Shown here one piece after another: positions 44,698-55,986 of a stretch of DNA of 64,000 bases (position 1 is the stretch's first letter; every line of letters starts with the position of its first letter). The notes beneath the pieces are model-generated. The model was not told the origin of the DNA. It ran no database searches and worked only from the letters and a program-made list of their open reading frames with translations. A program made the position numbers and the translations under genes. Source of the stretch: Stagonosporopsis chrysanthemi (taxonomy: Eukaryota > Ascomycota > Dothideomycetes > Pleosporales > Didymellaceae); NCBI GenBank assembly GCA_022560025.1, contig JAFISE010000076.1, forward strand, positions 86,381-150,380, in the 5' to 3' direction.

Positions 44698-46013
44698 CTC
44701 CTCGTAAGATATGAACCCAAGAAGTCGCTAACTTGTGCTGGAAAGACGGAAAAGAATACTGCACGGGCGGAGATCGTTTCTATTTTGACATGTCGATTTG
44801 AGCATGCGAGTCAACGTCAGATCGGTCCGCTGTTACGCACGGCGTGCATTAAGTTTGAGTTTGTTCACGGTGTTGACGCCATGGTTTTGCGACAGCATGG
44901 CGAGTTGAGCCTCAGTGGGGCGAACAGGCGGAGCTCGCTCCTAACGGCTACGAAGATGCGGAGCAGATTCCGATTGACGCTATGGCGCACCGTATCAAGG
45001 TCTGCGGCGCGCACGAAGGAGGTATGCCGAAGAGATTCAATAGAGTTGTGGCTAAGGTGCTACTAAAGCCATTTTGCTGCAGGGAGAAGGCCTTTGGCCC
45101 CACAACACTTGCCAGTCGGCGTACTGCAGCATTGGTAATGCGAAATTTTTGTCCTCAAGTTGCTTTGCTGCGAGCAACGAAGCACGAAGCCGACGACTTT
45201 CTGAACATCTCCTCCATACCATATATAGCTGATCCTACTTGTCTGACACATCCGCTCGTTCGTGGACAAACCATCGATCGGATGGTACCCAATTAATAGC
45301 AACAATGCGCTGCAACCGAACCTCGGATTCTCTGGCGATGGAGTCTGCAAGCGAGAGTGCTACATCTCAGCGGGATTTCTGAGCTTGGACGATGCAGTGT
45401 TGGCCATCGATCAGCATGATCTTTAAAGACCCTCTTTGTATGCATGGAATTGTTCTGCCACGGAACTAGACTGAGTTGCAAAGTGCCGCGGAGCCTTCTT
45501 GGCATGTAGACTTACGTCGTACAAGGGCGAGCCTCTGTCTATGTGCGTTCTTCATTGTGATTCGACTATATCATGATGTATTTAAGGCATGATCAGCCAT
45601 GAGATCTTGCAGCTTCATCGTTAGTGTTGAACACTTGGAATAACATTTTAAATAAAATTATTTGCCCGAGCTATTTGATGGCTTCCAGATCTTGCTAGGT
45701 GGCGACAGGCATCTATTGCAGCCATACCGATATGTGCACCGCGCTATAAGGGTGGATACAGCGTTATCAACGTGATTACTTACAATACCAGATGTACTCA
45801 TTCTGGCGCTCCCTCGGTCCTCCCAAACCACATTCAAATTTTAAGAAAATCGTCCATCCCACGTGAAACCCAGATACCAGGACCCACAGCAACGCATCTG
45901 GGAGGAGAAAATCGAGGGGTTGTGAAGTGACATTATTTAATTATCATGCAGTCATTATGCAGTCATTATGCAGCCATTATATACTCCCTAACATCTTCAT
46001 ACCACACATATAC
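44698..46013. other. Gene-free spacer
   Basis: 1.3 kb without a supported gene, slightly AT-rich near 45.6 kb. Short open frames on both strands lack features. It ends in the short tandem repeat at 45.95 kb and the 3' end of the GH3 gene. Confidence 0.5.
45942..45980. repeat. Short tandem repeat, 11-base unit
   Basis: About three and a half copies of GTCATTATGCA immediately downstream of the beta-glucosidase stop codon, likely within or next to its 3' untranslated region. Confidence 0.85.
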
Positions 46014-48552
46014 TCAAGCACCGATCACGGTGATCTTCTCCGTCTCAACAATGTCCCTGCTGCTGAAGCCAAGGTAGAGCGAGAATTCGCCCTCAGGAAT
46101 GACCCACTGCTGACTGATGATATCCCAGTAAGACAGGTCACGGCGCATGAGCTCAAAGCCAACAGTCTGGCTCTCACCAGCCTCGAGGTAGACCTTGTCG
46201 AAGCCACGGAGCTGCTTGGGTGGGGTACCAGCAGGTGTGCTCTCAGGGAAGCCGACATACAGCTGAGGGACGGCGGCACCTGCAATGTCGCCGGAGTTGG
46301 TCAGCGAAATGGTGACGTTGTAGATGGACTCCCACAAAGCGGGGTTACCACCAGGCATGATCTTGCGCTCCTCAGGGTGAGCAGTAATGTTGTTCACAAG
46401 GGGCTCAGCCTGAGTATTGGAGAGGTTGAAGGTGGTGTAGGAAAGACCAAAGCCAAACTCGTAGCGGACGGGAATGTTGTGGGCATCGAAATGGCGATAG
46501 TCAATCTCAAGCTTCTCGTCGAACCAGGATTGCCAATCAAAGTATCCAGTAGTGTTGATAGCGGTAGTAGGGGGAGCGTTGTAGTCAGTGCCGTTGAGCG
46601 CGATTGTGTAAGGCAAGTGACCGCTGGGGTTGACATCACCGTAGAGGATATCAGTCAGCGAGTAACCGGATTGCTCACCAGGGTAGTGAGCGGCGAGGAT
46701 AGCAGTGATGTTCTCGTGATCGGCCCAGGGGAGAGTGTTGATACCAGAAGAGTGGGTGACGACGACAGTGTTGTTGCACTTGGAGGCGACGTTCTCAACG
46801 ACATCGTTGCCGTTCCAGTCAACGCTGAGGTGCTCGCGGTCTGCGGCCTCTTCAGCCCAAGTCTTGAGCATGACAATGCACACGTTGGGAATCTCGCCAA
46901 TCCAGAGATCGTCGAGGTCGCTCTCAGCAATCTCGGTGTTGTTGAGGAAGTACTGGACAATCTTGGTGCCATTCTCAGCAGCGCGCTCCTTGATCGCTTG
47001 TAGAGGAGTGATCAGGGACGAAACTTGGCCAGTACCAGAGCCACCACCAGCAAGGAGTGTTCCAAATTCGTAGTTCTTCTGATTCAGCTGCTTACTTGGC
47101 TCAGAAGCATCGTTACCAAAGACAGCAATGTTGCGGGGGCTGTTAAGAGGAAGAGCACCCTTGTTCTTGAGAAGAACGGTACCTGCAGCGCCATGCCTGC
47201 GAATGATGGCGCCGTGGTCAGCGCGAACGTCACGGCTGCTCTCACCAGTCAGGTTGAACTCGCGGGTCCAGGTCTTTCGTGGAGAGAAAGTGTTTAGGTC
47301 GGGTGTGCTAGGATCGACAGTGGGGAAGTCCTGGTCCTGGCCGAGCCAGTAGTAAGGAGTCATTATGCGCAGGATCATGTCGTCGACGCGTGCGACGTCG
47401 AGAGTACCGTTGTTGACAGCCAGGGTGACGTTTCCTCCGAAGAAAGAAGGAGCGCCAAAAGCCATTCCATAGGTTCCAAGACCACCGGGCATGTTCATGT
47501 CAAGTCCAGCCTCGATAGAAGCAACACCGCTGTGGACCGCACCCCAGTCAGACATGATGTATCCCTGGAAGCCAAGCTCAGTCTTGAGCAGACCGTTCTG
47601 TGTGGCGGAGTTCTGGCAGCCGTACGAGCCGTTGATGCGCTGGTAGCTGCACATGAAAGAAGCAGCCTTGGCCTTGACGGCGTTTGCAAAGGGCCACAGG
47701 TAGAGCTCGTGCATAGTGCGGTCGTCAAGGTTGGAGGAAAGAGCAGCCACGTCAGTGTCGGTGGTGGTTCCGTTTACTGTGTAGACAGGGTTGCGGGCTG
47801 TCTCCTGCTCGTTTGCAATGAAGTGCTTTGCGGTGGCCTGGACACCAGCATCCTGATGACCAATGATAGTCTCCTCCATGGCGACACCAGTGAGATAGGG
47901 ATCGGCAGCGAAGCCTTCCCAGTTACGGCCGGCATAGGCGGAGCGACCTAGAGGTCCAGCAACGGGGCTCAGCGCGACGTGAGCACCCTTGGCCTTGAAT
48001 TCCTGACCCATAGCATAGCCACGCTCATGGAGCAATTTTCTGTCCCATGATGCGGCAGCAGAAACACCAGCAGAAAAGACGCTGGCGTAGTCTGCGACAC
48101 GGATGGCCAAAGGCCCATCCTGCAGACAGAGACCTTGGAAGCCTAGACGAGGAATGGCCTGATATTGTCAGAGGGGTAACTTCCCTAGAAGCAAATATAC
48201 ATACAACAATGTTTCCCACGCATGGACCGGCCTGACCCGTTACCATATCGGCCTTCTCTTCGAGAGTGAGTTGATCAACGAAAGCACGGGCCTTCGTCAC
48301 AGCATCTTCCCAACCGCCGGTTGCCTCTGCGGAGACCTTGGCTGTACGTTGTTAGCTCTCCGATTATCTCCATCCATCTTCTGAGGGACACCTACGGGAA
48401 GGGTAGACAGCTGGGGAGTGACCATGATCGCCCAAGATGGTTGTGTTCAAGGGCTGAACGTAAGAGAACGCATCTTCCGCTCTTGAGCCAGAGTCATATG
48501 CCTGAGCATTGACAGCAGTCAGAACTGCAAGCGCTGAGAGAAGGGCTGCCAT
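46014..48552 (-). CDS. Secreted GH3 beta-glucosidase
   Basis: Extracellular glycoside hydrolase family 3 enzyme releasing glucose from beta-glucosides or cello-oligosaccharides. Exons 48396-48552, 48205-48341 and 46014-48158 give 812 residues. The start encodes a signal peptide (MAALLSALAVLTAVNAQA). The N-terminal barrel shows GFQGLCLQDGPLAIR, KHFIANEQE, CSYQRINGSYGCQN and the nucleophile motif GYIMSDWGAVHSG. The second domain has GAAGTVLLKNKGALPL and AVFGNDAS; the C-terminal fibronectin-III-like domain begins after YEFGFGLSYTTF and ends GEFSLYLGFSSRDI. Many N-glycosylation sites (NxT/S) fit secretion. A TATATA element at 48613-48618 precedes it. Confidence 0.96.
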
Positions 48553-48612
48553 GGTGTAGAATGGACAGATTGATTGTGCCTTGCTCTTTTAGAAGACTGT
48601 CATACCAGCCCT

Positions 48613-48618
48613 TATATA
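48613..48618 (-). promoter_or_regulatory. TATA box of the GH3 gene
   Basis: TATATA in the context GAGTATATAAGG on the minus strand, about 60 bases before the start codon. Confidence 0.5.
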
Positions 48619-49984
48619 CTCGACATCGCGCGCACAAAAGGTCCGCCCTCTTCTTCATCGAGTCGGCAATCCAGGTTTCCAGGTACTCCACAAGGTAGCT
48701 TGATGCTGCCGAACCGAAGTTTGCCCGTGTGGAGAGATGGGGTGGCTTGAGGCTCCAAAACTGGGGCTCTCCTCGTCATCCTGGCGTGCAGAAGCACTGC
48801 CAAGCCACAAGTTCAAGTCTTGCACACACTTCGGCAGTCAGTATCCTCTCATGACTAGTAACGATATCGGAGAGCAAAAGACCGCACGGTACATTGAGTT
48901 TCCAGAATGTAGGCATTGCGATCGTCAATGTGATGCCGGGAAGCTACTCCAGCCATTTGGGCAACTCCGGAGCTCCCCACAATCACATAACCACAACGCC
49001 CAGCGCTCTTTGAACAGTTGTATTACCTTACAATGAACGCGCAGGCGGAAGCAGCTTGCCAACGCCTCCTCCGCGTCAAGCCGTTCTTGACCAGTCCTAA
49101 CGATTCGTGTGAGCGGGAGGCAACGGTATCCATGACAGCCACGACCGCACAAGTCACAATCAGCCTTGATCTTGGTTGACAGCAAGCATCGTGAGAAAAA
49201 GCCGAGCGTCTTGTCGTGACATCGTGGGAGGTCCGTGTTGATGCGCAGAGCCCTCGTCTCGCGACCTCGTGGCTTGCAAAAAATGACAAGCCGTCATGTA
49301 CACTAGTTCGAAATGAGCAGTTACTAAGGTCAAATGAGGACGCGCGCCCGCAAATTACGACCCCAGTGTACGTCACTCGGCTCAGTCTCCACACAGAATC
49401 CCCGCGACGAAGTTGCCCAGTAGATGGGGTGGGGTGCATGTGGGATCTCCATCTCCTCTTCATCCCGGTTCTTTGGGTGAAAACCTTTCCGATCATCGCG
49501 GAGGCTAGAACGCAACCGAAGCTGGGCCGATGTTAGGCCGTTGCAATGGAAGGTCATGTGGTGATCCCAGCTGGAGTGAGGAGGACATCCTAGCTTAGAG
49601 GACGGCGGTTATGCCCTCGGCTGACAGCTGACAATATGTACGCCCAGCGGTTCCCCGCATTGAAGCTGACAAACATGGGGAGACGGTACTAGGTATGTAG
49701 TCATGCCTGTTACCGTTGTTGAGCAACAAGAGAACTTCAGGAGGCCACAATGTCACATCGCAGTGTGTCAGTTCATAACTGTATACGCAGTAACATGTAT
49801 TATACGCTATAGGCTAGGTGGAGTATTAAAGTCTAGTATGTTCAACGAAGATGGAGCCCCGCCATATCCTAATGAGATGGGCGACTGTGACCCGATGCAA
49901 GTGGAGACAGGTTTGGAGCCGCAACAACGGCAGCAAGGTAAGTTATGACAAACCAAAAGAACTGAAAGGCCCGATGATTAGCCT
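48619..49984. other. Gene-free spacer between GH3 and ABC transporter
   Basis: About 1.4 kb without a supported gene; holds the GH3 promoter and the ABC transporter 3' end. The longest open frame (157 codons, minus strand) has no recognisable feature. Confidence 0.5.
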
Positions 49985-52900
49985 TTATACGGCATCTTTT
50001 TCCCCAGTGCGATTTCCCGGATGTGCGCCTTGTCTCGCTACCTCACCAGCGCCCTCTGCTGCCTTTTCTGCAGTTCCCTTCGTCTTCGCGCCCTTCTTTG
50101 TTTTGTGGAATTTGGCAGTAAGGTTGCTGAGGTTTGCAACACGGAATAGCCAGTAAGAGAGCAGAGCGAGGAAGATGTTGAATATGATGAAGGCAAAGAC
50201 AATCCCGAAGTTCCTCCAGCGCTCACCGTAGAAGATGCTGCTGCCAGCCAGGAACTGGTCCGCACTCGAGATCGCGCAGTATCGACACTCTGCTGTTGCT
50301 TCTGGATTTTGAATAGTGCCCATGGCGGCCTCGGCGTAAGGGCCAAGGTATTGACCGCAGGTCTGGCCTGAAGGTGGGTCGAAGATGGATACTTCTGTGG
50401 AGCTGCAAGTAACCTCGCGTCCTGCGAGCATGGTAGAGACCATACCACTAATCCAGTATGTGAAAGGCGAAACCCGGTACATGAATATCCAGAAACCGGG
50501 AAGGTTGTCAGGCGTTTGGAGAACACCGTTGAAAAGGATGGACATCAGAGTCAGGAGAGATACCAGTCCGGAAGCTGTCTCTGCGTTGGGCAGAGCAGCA
50601 ATGGTCATGGCCGCGAAGGACGACGTGTAAAAGAGAAGCTGAACAGAGAACAGGAGGACGAGTCCCTGACGTGCAGATGTCTGCCCGGCGCCCACTACTG
50701 GATAGTAGAAAGACGCAAACATGAGAACACCAGAAATGATTCCATATGGCAGCTCGACCACAATGTTTGCAATCATAAATGCGATCCAAGAATACGCCTT
50801 GCTAGGACGTTCGCGGCTCTCGTACAGGTTGCGCTGAGTTACAAATAGGGGCTGAATCTGTTGCACAAGCGAGGAGAAGATGGTAGTCAGCATGAACACG
50901 CTGAAAATGATGTTCTGCATGCCAGCTTGAGTACTATCAGCACCGTAGAAGGAGAAACCGATGAAGAGACCAGCAACAACGCAGAGGAAGAGTTTGGCGA
51001 AGACGTATGAGGGCATTCTCCAGTACTGTTGAAACACACGATAGGTGCACTCCCAGATTTGGGTCCAGAGTGGCATAGCGAACTCGGTACCACCAGTCTC
51101 CTCAGCAATATTCAGGTCAGAGTGCTGAGTTTGCTCGTGAATCTGATCGATCTCGCGTTGCACCTGTGCAGCTGACTCACTCTGTTTCCAGACATTGTAC
51201 CAGTCTTCGCCTTTGTCATTCTTACCGGCGTTGACAATCTCAAGCATGTATTCGGCAGGGTTCTCATCTTCGCCGCACTTGCGGGCTCCGTGACTTTCGA
51301 AATAGTCCAGCAGCTTGCGCGAATTTTCTCCAATCTCGCCAAAGTACACCGTCTTTCCGCCCTTAGCTAGGAACAGAAGACGGTCAAACTCCTGGAAAAG
51401 GATAGCGCTAGGCTGGTGGATGGTGCACAAGATAGCCTGGCCAGCAGATGCAAGCTTGCGGAGGAAAGATACGATAGACCAAGAGCTCTGGCTGTCAAGT
51501 CCAGAGGTGGGCTCATCAAGGAAGAGTAACAACTTAGGTTTGGCTGCCAACTCAACACCAATAGTAAGAAGTTTACGCTGCTCAACGTTGAGACCCTCGC
51601 CAGGCACACCAACGACGGCATTCGCAAAGTCTTCCATATTCAGCATCTTGATGACCTCTTCGACATAGTCATACTTCTCCTGCTTAGGTACGGCCTTAGG
51701 CTGGCGTAGAACGGCTGAGAAGCGAAGCGCCTCGCGGACAGTACTGGTCTCAAGGTGAAGATCTTGCTGCTGAACGTATCCCGTAGATCGCTGGAAACTC
51801 GGGTCAAGTGGCTTTCCGTTGACAAGCATATCGCCAGTGATTACGCCCATCGTGGTGCGTTGAGCAAGAGCGTCAAGGAGGGTAGTCTTTCCGGCGCCAC
51901 TAACACCCATGAGGGCTGTCAGTGTTCCAGGCTTTACGTAGCCTGACACATGGTCCAGTAGTCTACGAGGCTCTCCCTTGATCTCGATGTCGTAGACTAC
52001 GTCTCTCCACGTGAAGAGACCCTTGGCCTCTTCGATAGCGCTTACGTCGGTTCCACCGCCTTCAGCACCCGCGGCAGGCTTGGCAGATTCCTCATCGGAT
52101 GATTGCTTACCGCCCTTCTCCAGCATGTAGGCGGGGATATGACCACGTTGGAAGACAAGCTGCTCGGCAGTGTTGGTGGTGGACGAATTGACCTCCACGG
52201 CGATGAAATAGATGACCATGAAGAAGATCAAGAAGCCGATGAGGATACCAAAGTTGCGCCAAGTATGAGACCAGGAGTATTCATATGCAACTTGAATGAA
52301 GTCATCGCCAGACACAAATGTCTGTCCCGCAGTTGAACCTTGGGAGTTGCAGATGAACGAGTTCCCGGTCTGTGTATACCCCGGTCCAGCAGGAATGAAG
52401 GAATCACAAGGGAACTGGACTCCGTGGAACTCATTTGCGACCAAGATCTCAAAAGCGTAGAACACGGGATTTATCCATCGAATCCAGGAGAACCATGGGT
52501 GCATGGAGGGGATACGAATGACAAAACCAGTATAGATGACGAGGAAGAGTACCAAAACACCTGCCAGAGCCATAGCCTGCGATGCTGTTTTTGTCAGAGC
52601 GGCTGTCGATCGGAAAATGGCAGCCATGACAAAGGTGCTAATATAGGTGATCAGAAAGTACAGGAAGAATTGACCAGGCGTATATCGAAGTTGAGCGAGG
52701 AAGTACAACACAATGTTGAAGACTGTCGCTTGCAAAAGTTTGACCGGTATGTCTGCAACAATACCTGCTATAGCTTCTGTTGCCGGATGATAGAATGCAT
52801 AGGAGTTGTGCTTTTCGACAATAGGCCTTTGCGAGTACAGTCCACTGATCTCGCCAATGGAGGTCAAAGCGTTGAATAGGACAGCCAGGAACAGAACAGA

Positions 52901-54961
52901 GCCCCTACCCTGGAAAGAGCTGGTGCCTTGCGAGTGACCGAAGTAGATGGAACCAACGATCAGAGCCATGACCAGGTTCAGTCCTGCCTGGGTGGCAGTG
53001 GAAGCCACATCACCCCAAATTCGTTGGTATGCTCGAATCGTGTTAAGTTTGACCTGCATCGGAATGCTGATCAGGTATGGTGACTTGGGACGAGCATGCT
53101 TTGCCTGAATGTAATTCTTCTTCTCGCGAAATTCGTGAAGTGTCGAGTGCTCGCCAACAGGGTTCTCCTCTTCGAACTCCTTGATCTCTTTGAGCAGATT
53201 CTGATAGTCGGACGACTCGCGCCAGTACTTCTCAAATTCCTCTGGGGTGCGAGGGACCTTATTCTCATAACCTTTGATTGGCTGTCGTTCTTCGGTATTT
53301 GTGACAGCAGTCAAGAAGTCGCCTGTAGTCTGGCGCGGAGGACAGTACCAGCCCTGGCGCTCGAAGAAGGCACGGGCCTTGTTGGCAGGACCGAAGTAAA
53401 TCTGACGACCCTCGTACAGGACTGCCGCCTTGTCAAAGCAATCATAGACACTCTGCGAAGCCTGATAAATAGCCACTGCGGCAGCTCCACCTGTCAAATC
53501 AGAGCCGATGCGCAACGATCGAACAAACTTCAGCGCGGTGGCGGAATCCAGACCTCTTGTGCTGTTGTCCCATGAAGCGAAAGGAGCTCCAGCAAGCAGC
53601 ATCTCTGCCACGGAGACACGCTTCCTCTCTCCACCGCTGACTCCGCGCACGAAATCATTGCCGACCTTGGTGTTGTAGGTGTGGCTCAAACCGAGAACAG
53701 CCATGACTACCTGTGCACTGTACTTGGCGAAGTCCTTGCGGGACGTCTCGTGCGGTCGGTGCGATGGAGTTCGGACTGCGGCGGCAAACTCCAGTGTCTG
53801 ACCGACAGTCAAATGCGGGAAATGCTTGTCAACCTCTTGATTGTAGACTGTTTCTCCCTTGAACTCTTTGATGACCTTGTGCTGCTCGATGCCGTTGTAG
53901 TGAATGACCGATTCATCAGTATCGAGGCCGTGGAGCTCTCCAGTTAATGCCTTGAGAAGTGTCGAGCACCCAGATCCTGGTCGACCAAGAACCACACAAA
54001 GCTCACCAGCCTTGATGATACCGTCGAAACTGTGCAAAATTTGCTTGCGCTCCTTCTTTCCGAAGCTTATGAATTCCTGAGGACGGAATGGCGCCATAAA
54101 CATGTCCGCGACGGTCTTCTGCACCTGCAATGCTGCTCCAGAACCGTACACGTTAAGACCTTTGTAAACCACAGAGAGCTGCTTCATCTCAATACCCTCA
54201 CCCTCGAGGTAGTGCCTGAACGAGTGCAAGAACTTCTTGAGATCGAAAGATTCGCTGGAAGGATCCATACGTGGATCGTTGGGCTCTGCGATGCTGCGAC
54301 TTGTCGCTTGTCGGGACATGCTGAGGCTAGTAAGAGCTCGCTGGAGATCTCTTCTTTCCGATTCGTCAATCTCAGGACGTGTTACTGCGCGTCCTATTGG
54401 AGAGCCTTCGCTGTCGTCGGTGTCGGATACCTTGGTTCCATTCCTCTTGTGACGCTGACCGTTGGAGCCATATTGTGTAAAGGAGGAGTTGCTCGAGCTT
54501 GCTGAGACTGCCTTCTCCAGGGGCACCTGATCTTCTACGCCACCATGGAGATACTGACCATTGTGTGCCGAATCCTCGTGCTTTGCTGAACTAGCAAGGA
54601 GGCCAGTGCCAGCACCAGCTCCTGCTCCGGCTGCAGTCAGTCCGCCCACTGCAAGGTTGCCAGATGTGTGCGTATCGCGGGTCTCTGTGTTAGGAAATAA
54701 CCCATAGCTTTCACGTGATGTCGAGTGCTGCACGTGAGGATGGCTCGAGGTGCGTTGGCCATCCGGAAAGTATGTTTCGTGTCCCGACTCTGTTCGTAGG
54801 ATGCCATCGAAAGGGTTTGCCGGCTCGCTTGTGCGAGCCACACCTTGCTGTGATTGGGAAGTGGTTGCATTATTCTGTGTTGAGGCTGTTGTGCTCGAAA
54901 ACACTTGGTTGCTGGATGACATGTTGGTGAAGTCACCTTGAGATTGGTGATTCTGAGCCAT
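49985..54961 (-). CDS. PDR-type (ABCG) multidrug ABC transporter
   Basis: Plasma-membrane efflux pump of the pleiotropic drug resistance class with the order (nucleotide-binding domain - six helices) twice. Intronless, 1658 residues, longer than the usual 1450-1550 because of a 240-residue Ser/Gln/Thr-rich cytosolic N-terminus. First domain: degenerate Walker A GRPGSGCSTLLK near residue 323 (Cys for the usual Lys, normal for PDR half 1), signature VSGGERKRVSV near 437 and TRGLDSATAL. Second domain: canonical Walker A GVSGAGKTTLLDAL near 1018, degenerate signature LNVEQRKLLTIG and LLLFLDEPTSGLDSQ. The two signature types give the usual single canonical ATP site pair. Fungal relatives export azoles and plant defence compounds; substrate here is unknown. 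Confidence 0.96.
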   Translation of the reverse strand: MAQNHQSQGDFTNMSSSNQVFSSTTASTQNNATTSQSQQGVARTSEPANPFDGILRTESGHETYFPDGQRTSSHPHVQHSTSRESYGLFPNTETRDTHTSGNLAVGGLTAAGAGAGAGTGLLASSAKHEDSAHNGQYLHGGVEDQVPLEKAVSASSSNSSFTQYGSNGQRHKRNGTKVSDTDDSEGSPIGRAVTRPEIDESERRDLQRALTSLSMSRQATSRSIAEPNDPRMDPSSESFDLKKFLHSFRHYLEGEGIEMKQLSVVYKGLNVYGSGAALQVQKTVADMFMAPFRPQEFISFGKKERKQILHSFDGIIKAGELCVVLGRPGSGCSTLLKALTGELHGLDTDESVIHYNGIEQHKVIKEFKGETVYNQEVDKHFPHLTVGQTLEFAAAVRTPSHRPHETSRKDFAKYSAQVVMAVLGLSHTYNTKVGNDFVRGVSGGERKRVSVAEMLLAGAPFASWDNSTRGLDSATALKFVRSLRIGSDLTGGAAAVAIYQASQSVYDCFDKAAVLYEGRQIYFGPANKARAFFERQGWYCPPRQTTGDFLTAVTNTEERQPIKGYENKVPRTPEEFEKYWRESSDYQNLLKEIKEFEEENPVGEHSTLHEFREKKNYIQAKHARPKSPYLISIPMQVKLNTIRAYQRIWGDVASTATQAGLNLVMALIVGSIYFGHSQGTSSFQGRGSVLFLAVLFNALTSIGEISGLYSQRPIVEKHNSYAFYHPATEAIAGIVADIPVKLLQATVFNIVLYFLAQLRYTPGQFFLYFLITYISTFVMAAIFRSTAALTKTASQAMALAGVLVLFLVIYTGFVIRIPSMHPWFSWIRWINPVFYAFEILVANEFHGVQFPCDSFIPAGPGYTQTGNSFICNSQGSTAGQTFVSGDDFIQVAYEYSWSHTWRNFGILIGFLIFFMVIYFIAVEVNSSTTNTAEQLVFQRGHIPAYMLEKGGKQSSDEESAKPAAGAEGGGTDVSAIEEAKGLFTWRDVVYDIEIKGEPRRLLDHVSGYVKPGTLTALMGVSGAGKTTLLDALAQRTTMGVITGDMLVNGKPLDPSFQRSTGYVQQQDLHLETSTVREALRFSAVLRQPKAVPKQEKYDYVEEVIKMLNMEDFANAVVGVPGEGLNVEQRKLLTIGVELAAKPKLLLFLDEPTSGLDSQSSWSIVSFLRKLASAGQAILCTIHQPSAILFQEFDRLLFLAKGGKTVYFGEIGENSRKLLDYFESHGARKCGEDENPAEYMLEIVNAGKNDKGEDWYNVWKQSESAAQVQREIDQIHEQTQHSDLNIAEETGGTEFAMPLWTQIWECTYRVFQQYWRMPSYVFAKLFLCVVAGLFIGFSFYGADSTQAGMQNIIFSVFMLTTIFSSLVQQIQPLFVTQRNLYESRERPSKAYSWIAFMIANIVVELPYGIISGVLMFASFYYPVVGAGQTSARQGLVLLFSVQLLFYTSSFAAMTIAALPNAETASGLVSLLTLMSILFNGVLQTPDNLPGFWIFMYRVSPFTYWISGMVSTMLAGREVTCSSTEVSIFDPPSGQTCGQYLGPYAEAAMGTIQNPEATAECRYCAISSADQFLAGSSIFYGERWRNFGIVFAFIIFNIFLALLSYWLFRVANLSNLTAKFHKTKKGAKTKGTAEKAAEGAGEVARQGAHPGNRTGEKDAV

Positions 54962-55572
54962 GGCAGGCGGCAGAAGGTGTCGATGTCGAAACAGCAGAAT
55001 TGATTGATTTAGATCGAAGTACCGCTTGCAGCATAATAAACATCATGAACCCTTCCCGATCATTACATCAACGTACAGCATCCCATCCATTCGGATGGCG
55101 GCTTGAAGTGTTGTCCGTGGTTAGCTCGCACGCTGGAAGCGGACGAACCGAGCATCACAACGATACTCCCTTTGATAGGCCAGATCTAAGGACGGTCCCA
55201 AGCTATGACGGGACGATCAAGACGAGAGCAGCTTGAACATGCGCTTGCAGACGCGTTTTGGTCCAGATTCGCAAGCTAAAGGGTTGGTCCCTTGGCGCCG
55301 AGCGTGTTTTCGAACTTTGGAGCGATGACGTCGAACGTACTCACGGATGCCTGCGGAAGGCGAGGTCTACGGCCTCAACAAACTCGTCTAATGGTTTGCT
55401 AGAACAAGAAACAAGGCACCTCTGCATTTGACATCGGTCCACCACAGTCGCTAAGCACTGCTGCCAGTCGCGATGCAGCAAGGGGCCGAGCAAGCCTGTG
55501 CAGATCGCCAGAATCGTGCTGGTGGTGATCTACCTCGGTCTCTGCCGAAGAGCTTGAACACGCTTGGCTTAG
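54962..55572. promoter_or_regulatory. ABC transporter promoter region
   Basis: About 600 bases upstream of the transporter with no gene. No clear TATA box or repeated operator could be singled out. Confidence 0.4.
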
Positions 55573-55986
55573 TCACGGAACAGCCTTGTTAAACTTCTCA
55601 GCCTTGCTGTAAGCTGACCGGAGGCATTCGTACCATCTCTGGTCCGACCAGGGAACGATACTGTGATAGACAGAGGGACGGGGCTGCGAAGCTGCAGAGT
55701 TGCTGCCACCATAACGCTGCGATTCGCATGCACTCTGCTCATCAGTGTTTCGTTGCCGCAGACCCCGCTTTGCAGCCTTGCGGATACAGCCGAGCCAGAC
55801 CTGTCTTTCATCACGGCCCACGTCATGGCGCTCCTTTTCCACGCGCTTAATCTGAGGACCTCACAGAAGAGGGGCCATTGAGCATTCTTGGAGCGCAGAC
55901 CGTCCTTTTGCAACAGACGAGCGTAATATGCCACTGCGAGCTTTACCAGACTTCGACTTATCGATAGTTCTTAGCTTAAGGTCCAT
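55573..55986 (-). pseudogene. Possible small gene with one internal stop
   Basis: One frame from an ATG at 55986 is open for 138 codons except for one TGA at 55861-55863. The first 41 residues are basic (DLKLRTIDKSKSGKARSGIL), and the frame goes on past the stop as IKRVEKERHDVGRDERQVWL, GCIRKAAKRGLRQRN and ends WSDQRWYECLRSAYSKAEKF. The second part has the Trp/Tyr content of real protein. It may be a recent pseudogene, a gene with an undetected intron, or chance. No family recognised. Confidence 0.3.

Noticed and set aside
45927..47003. 358-codon plus-strand open frame
   Set aside because: Antisense shadow of the GH3 beta-glucosidase, whose domains are unmistakable on the other strand.
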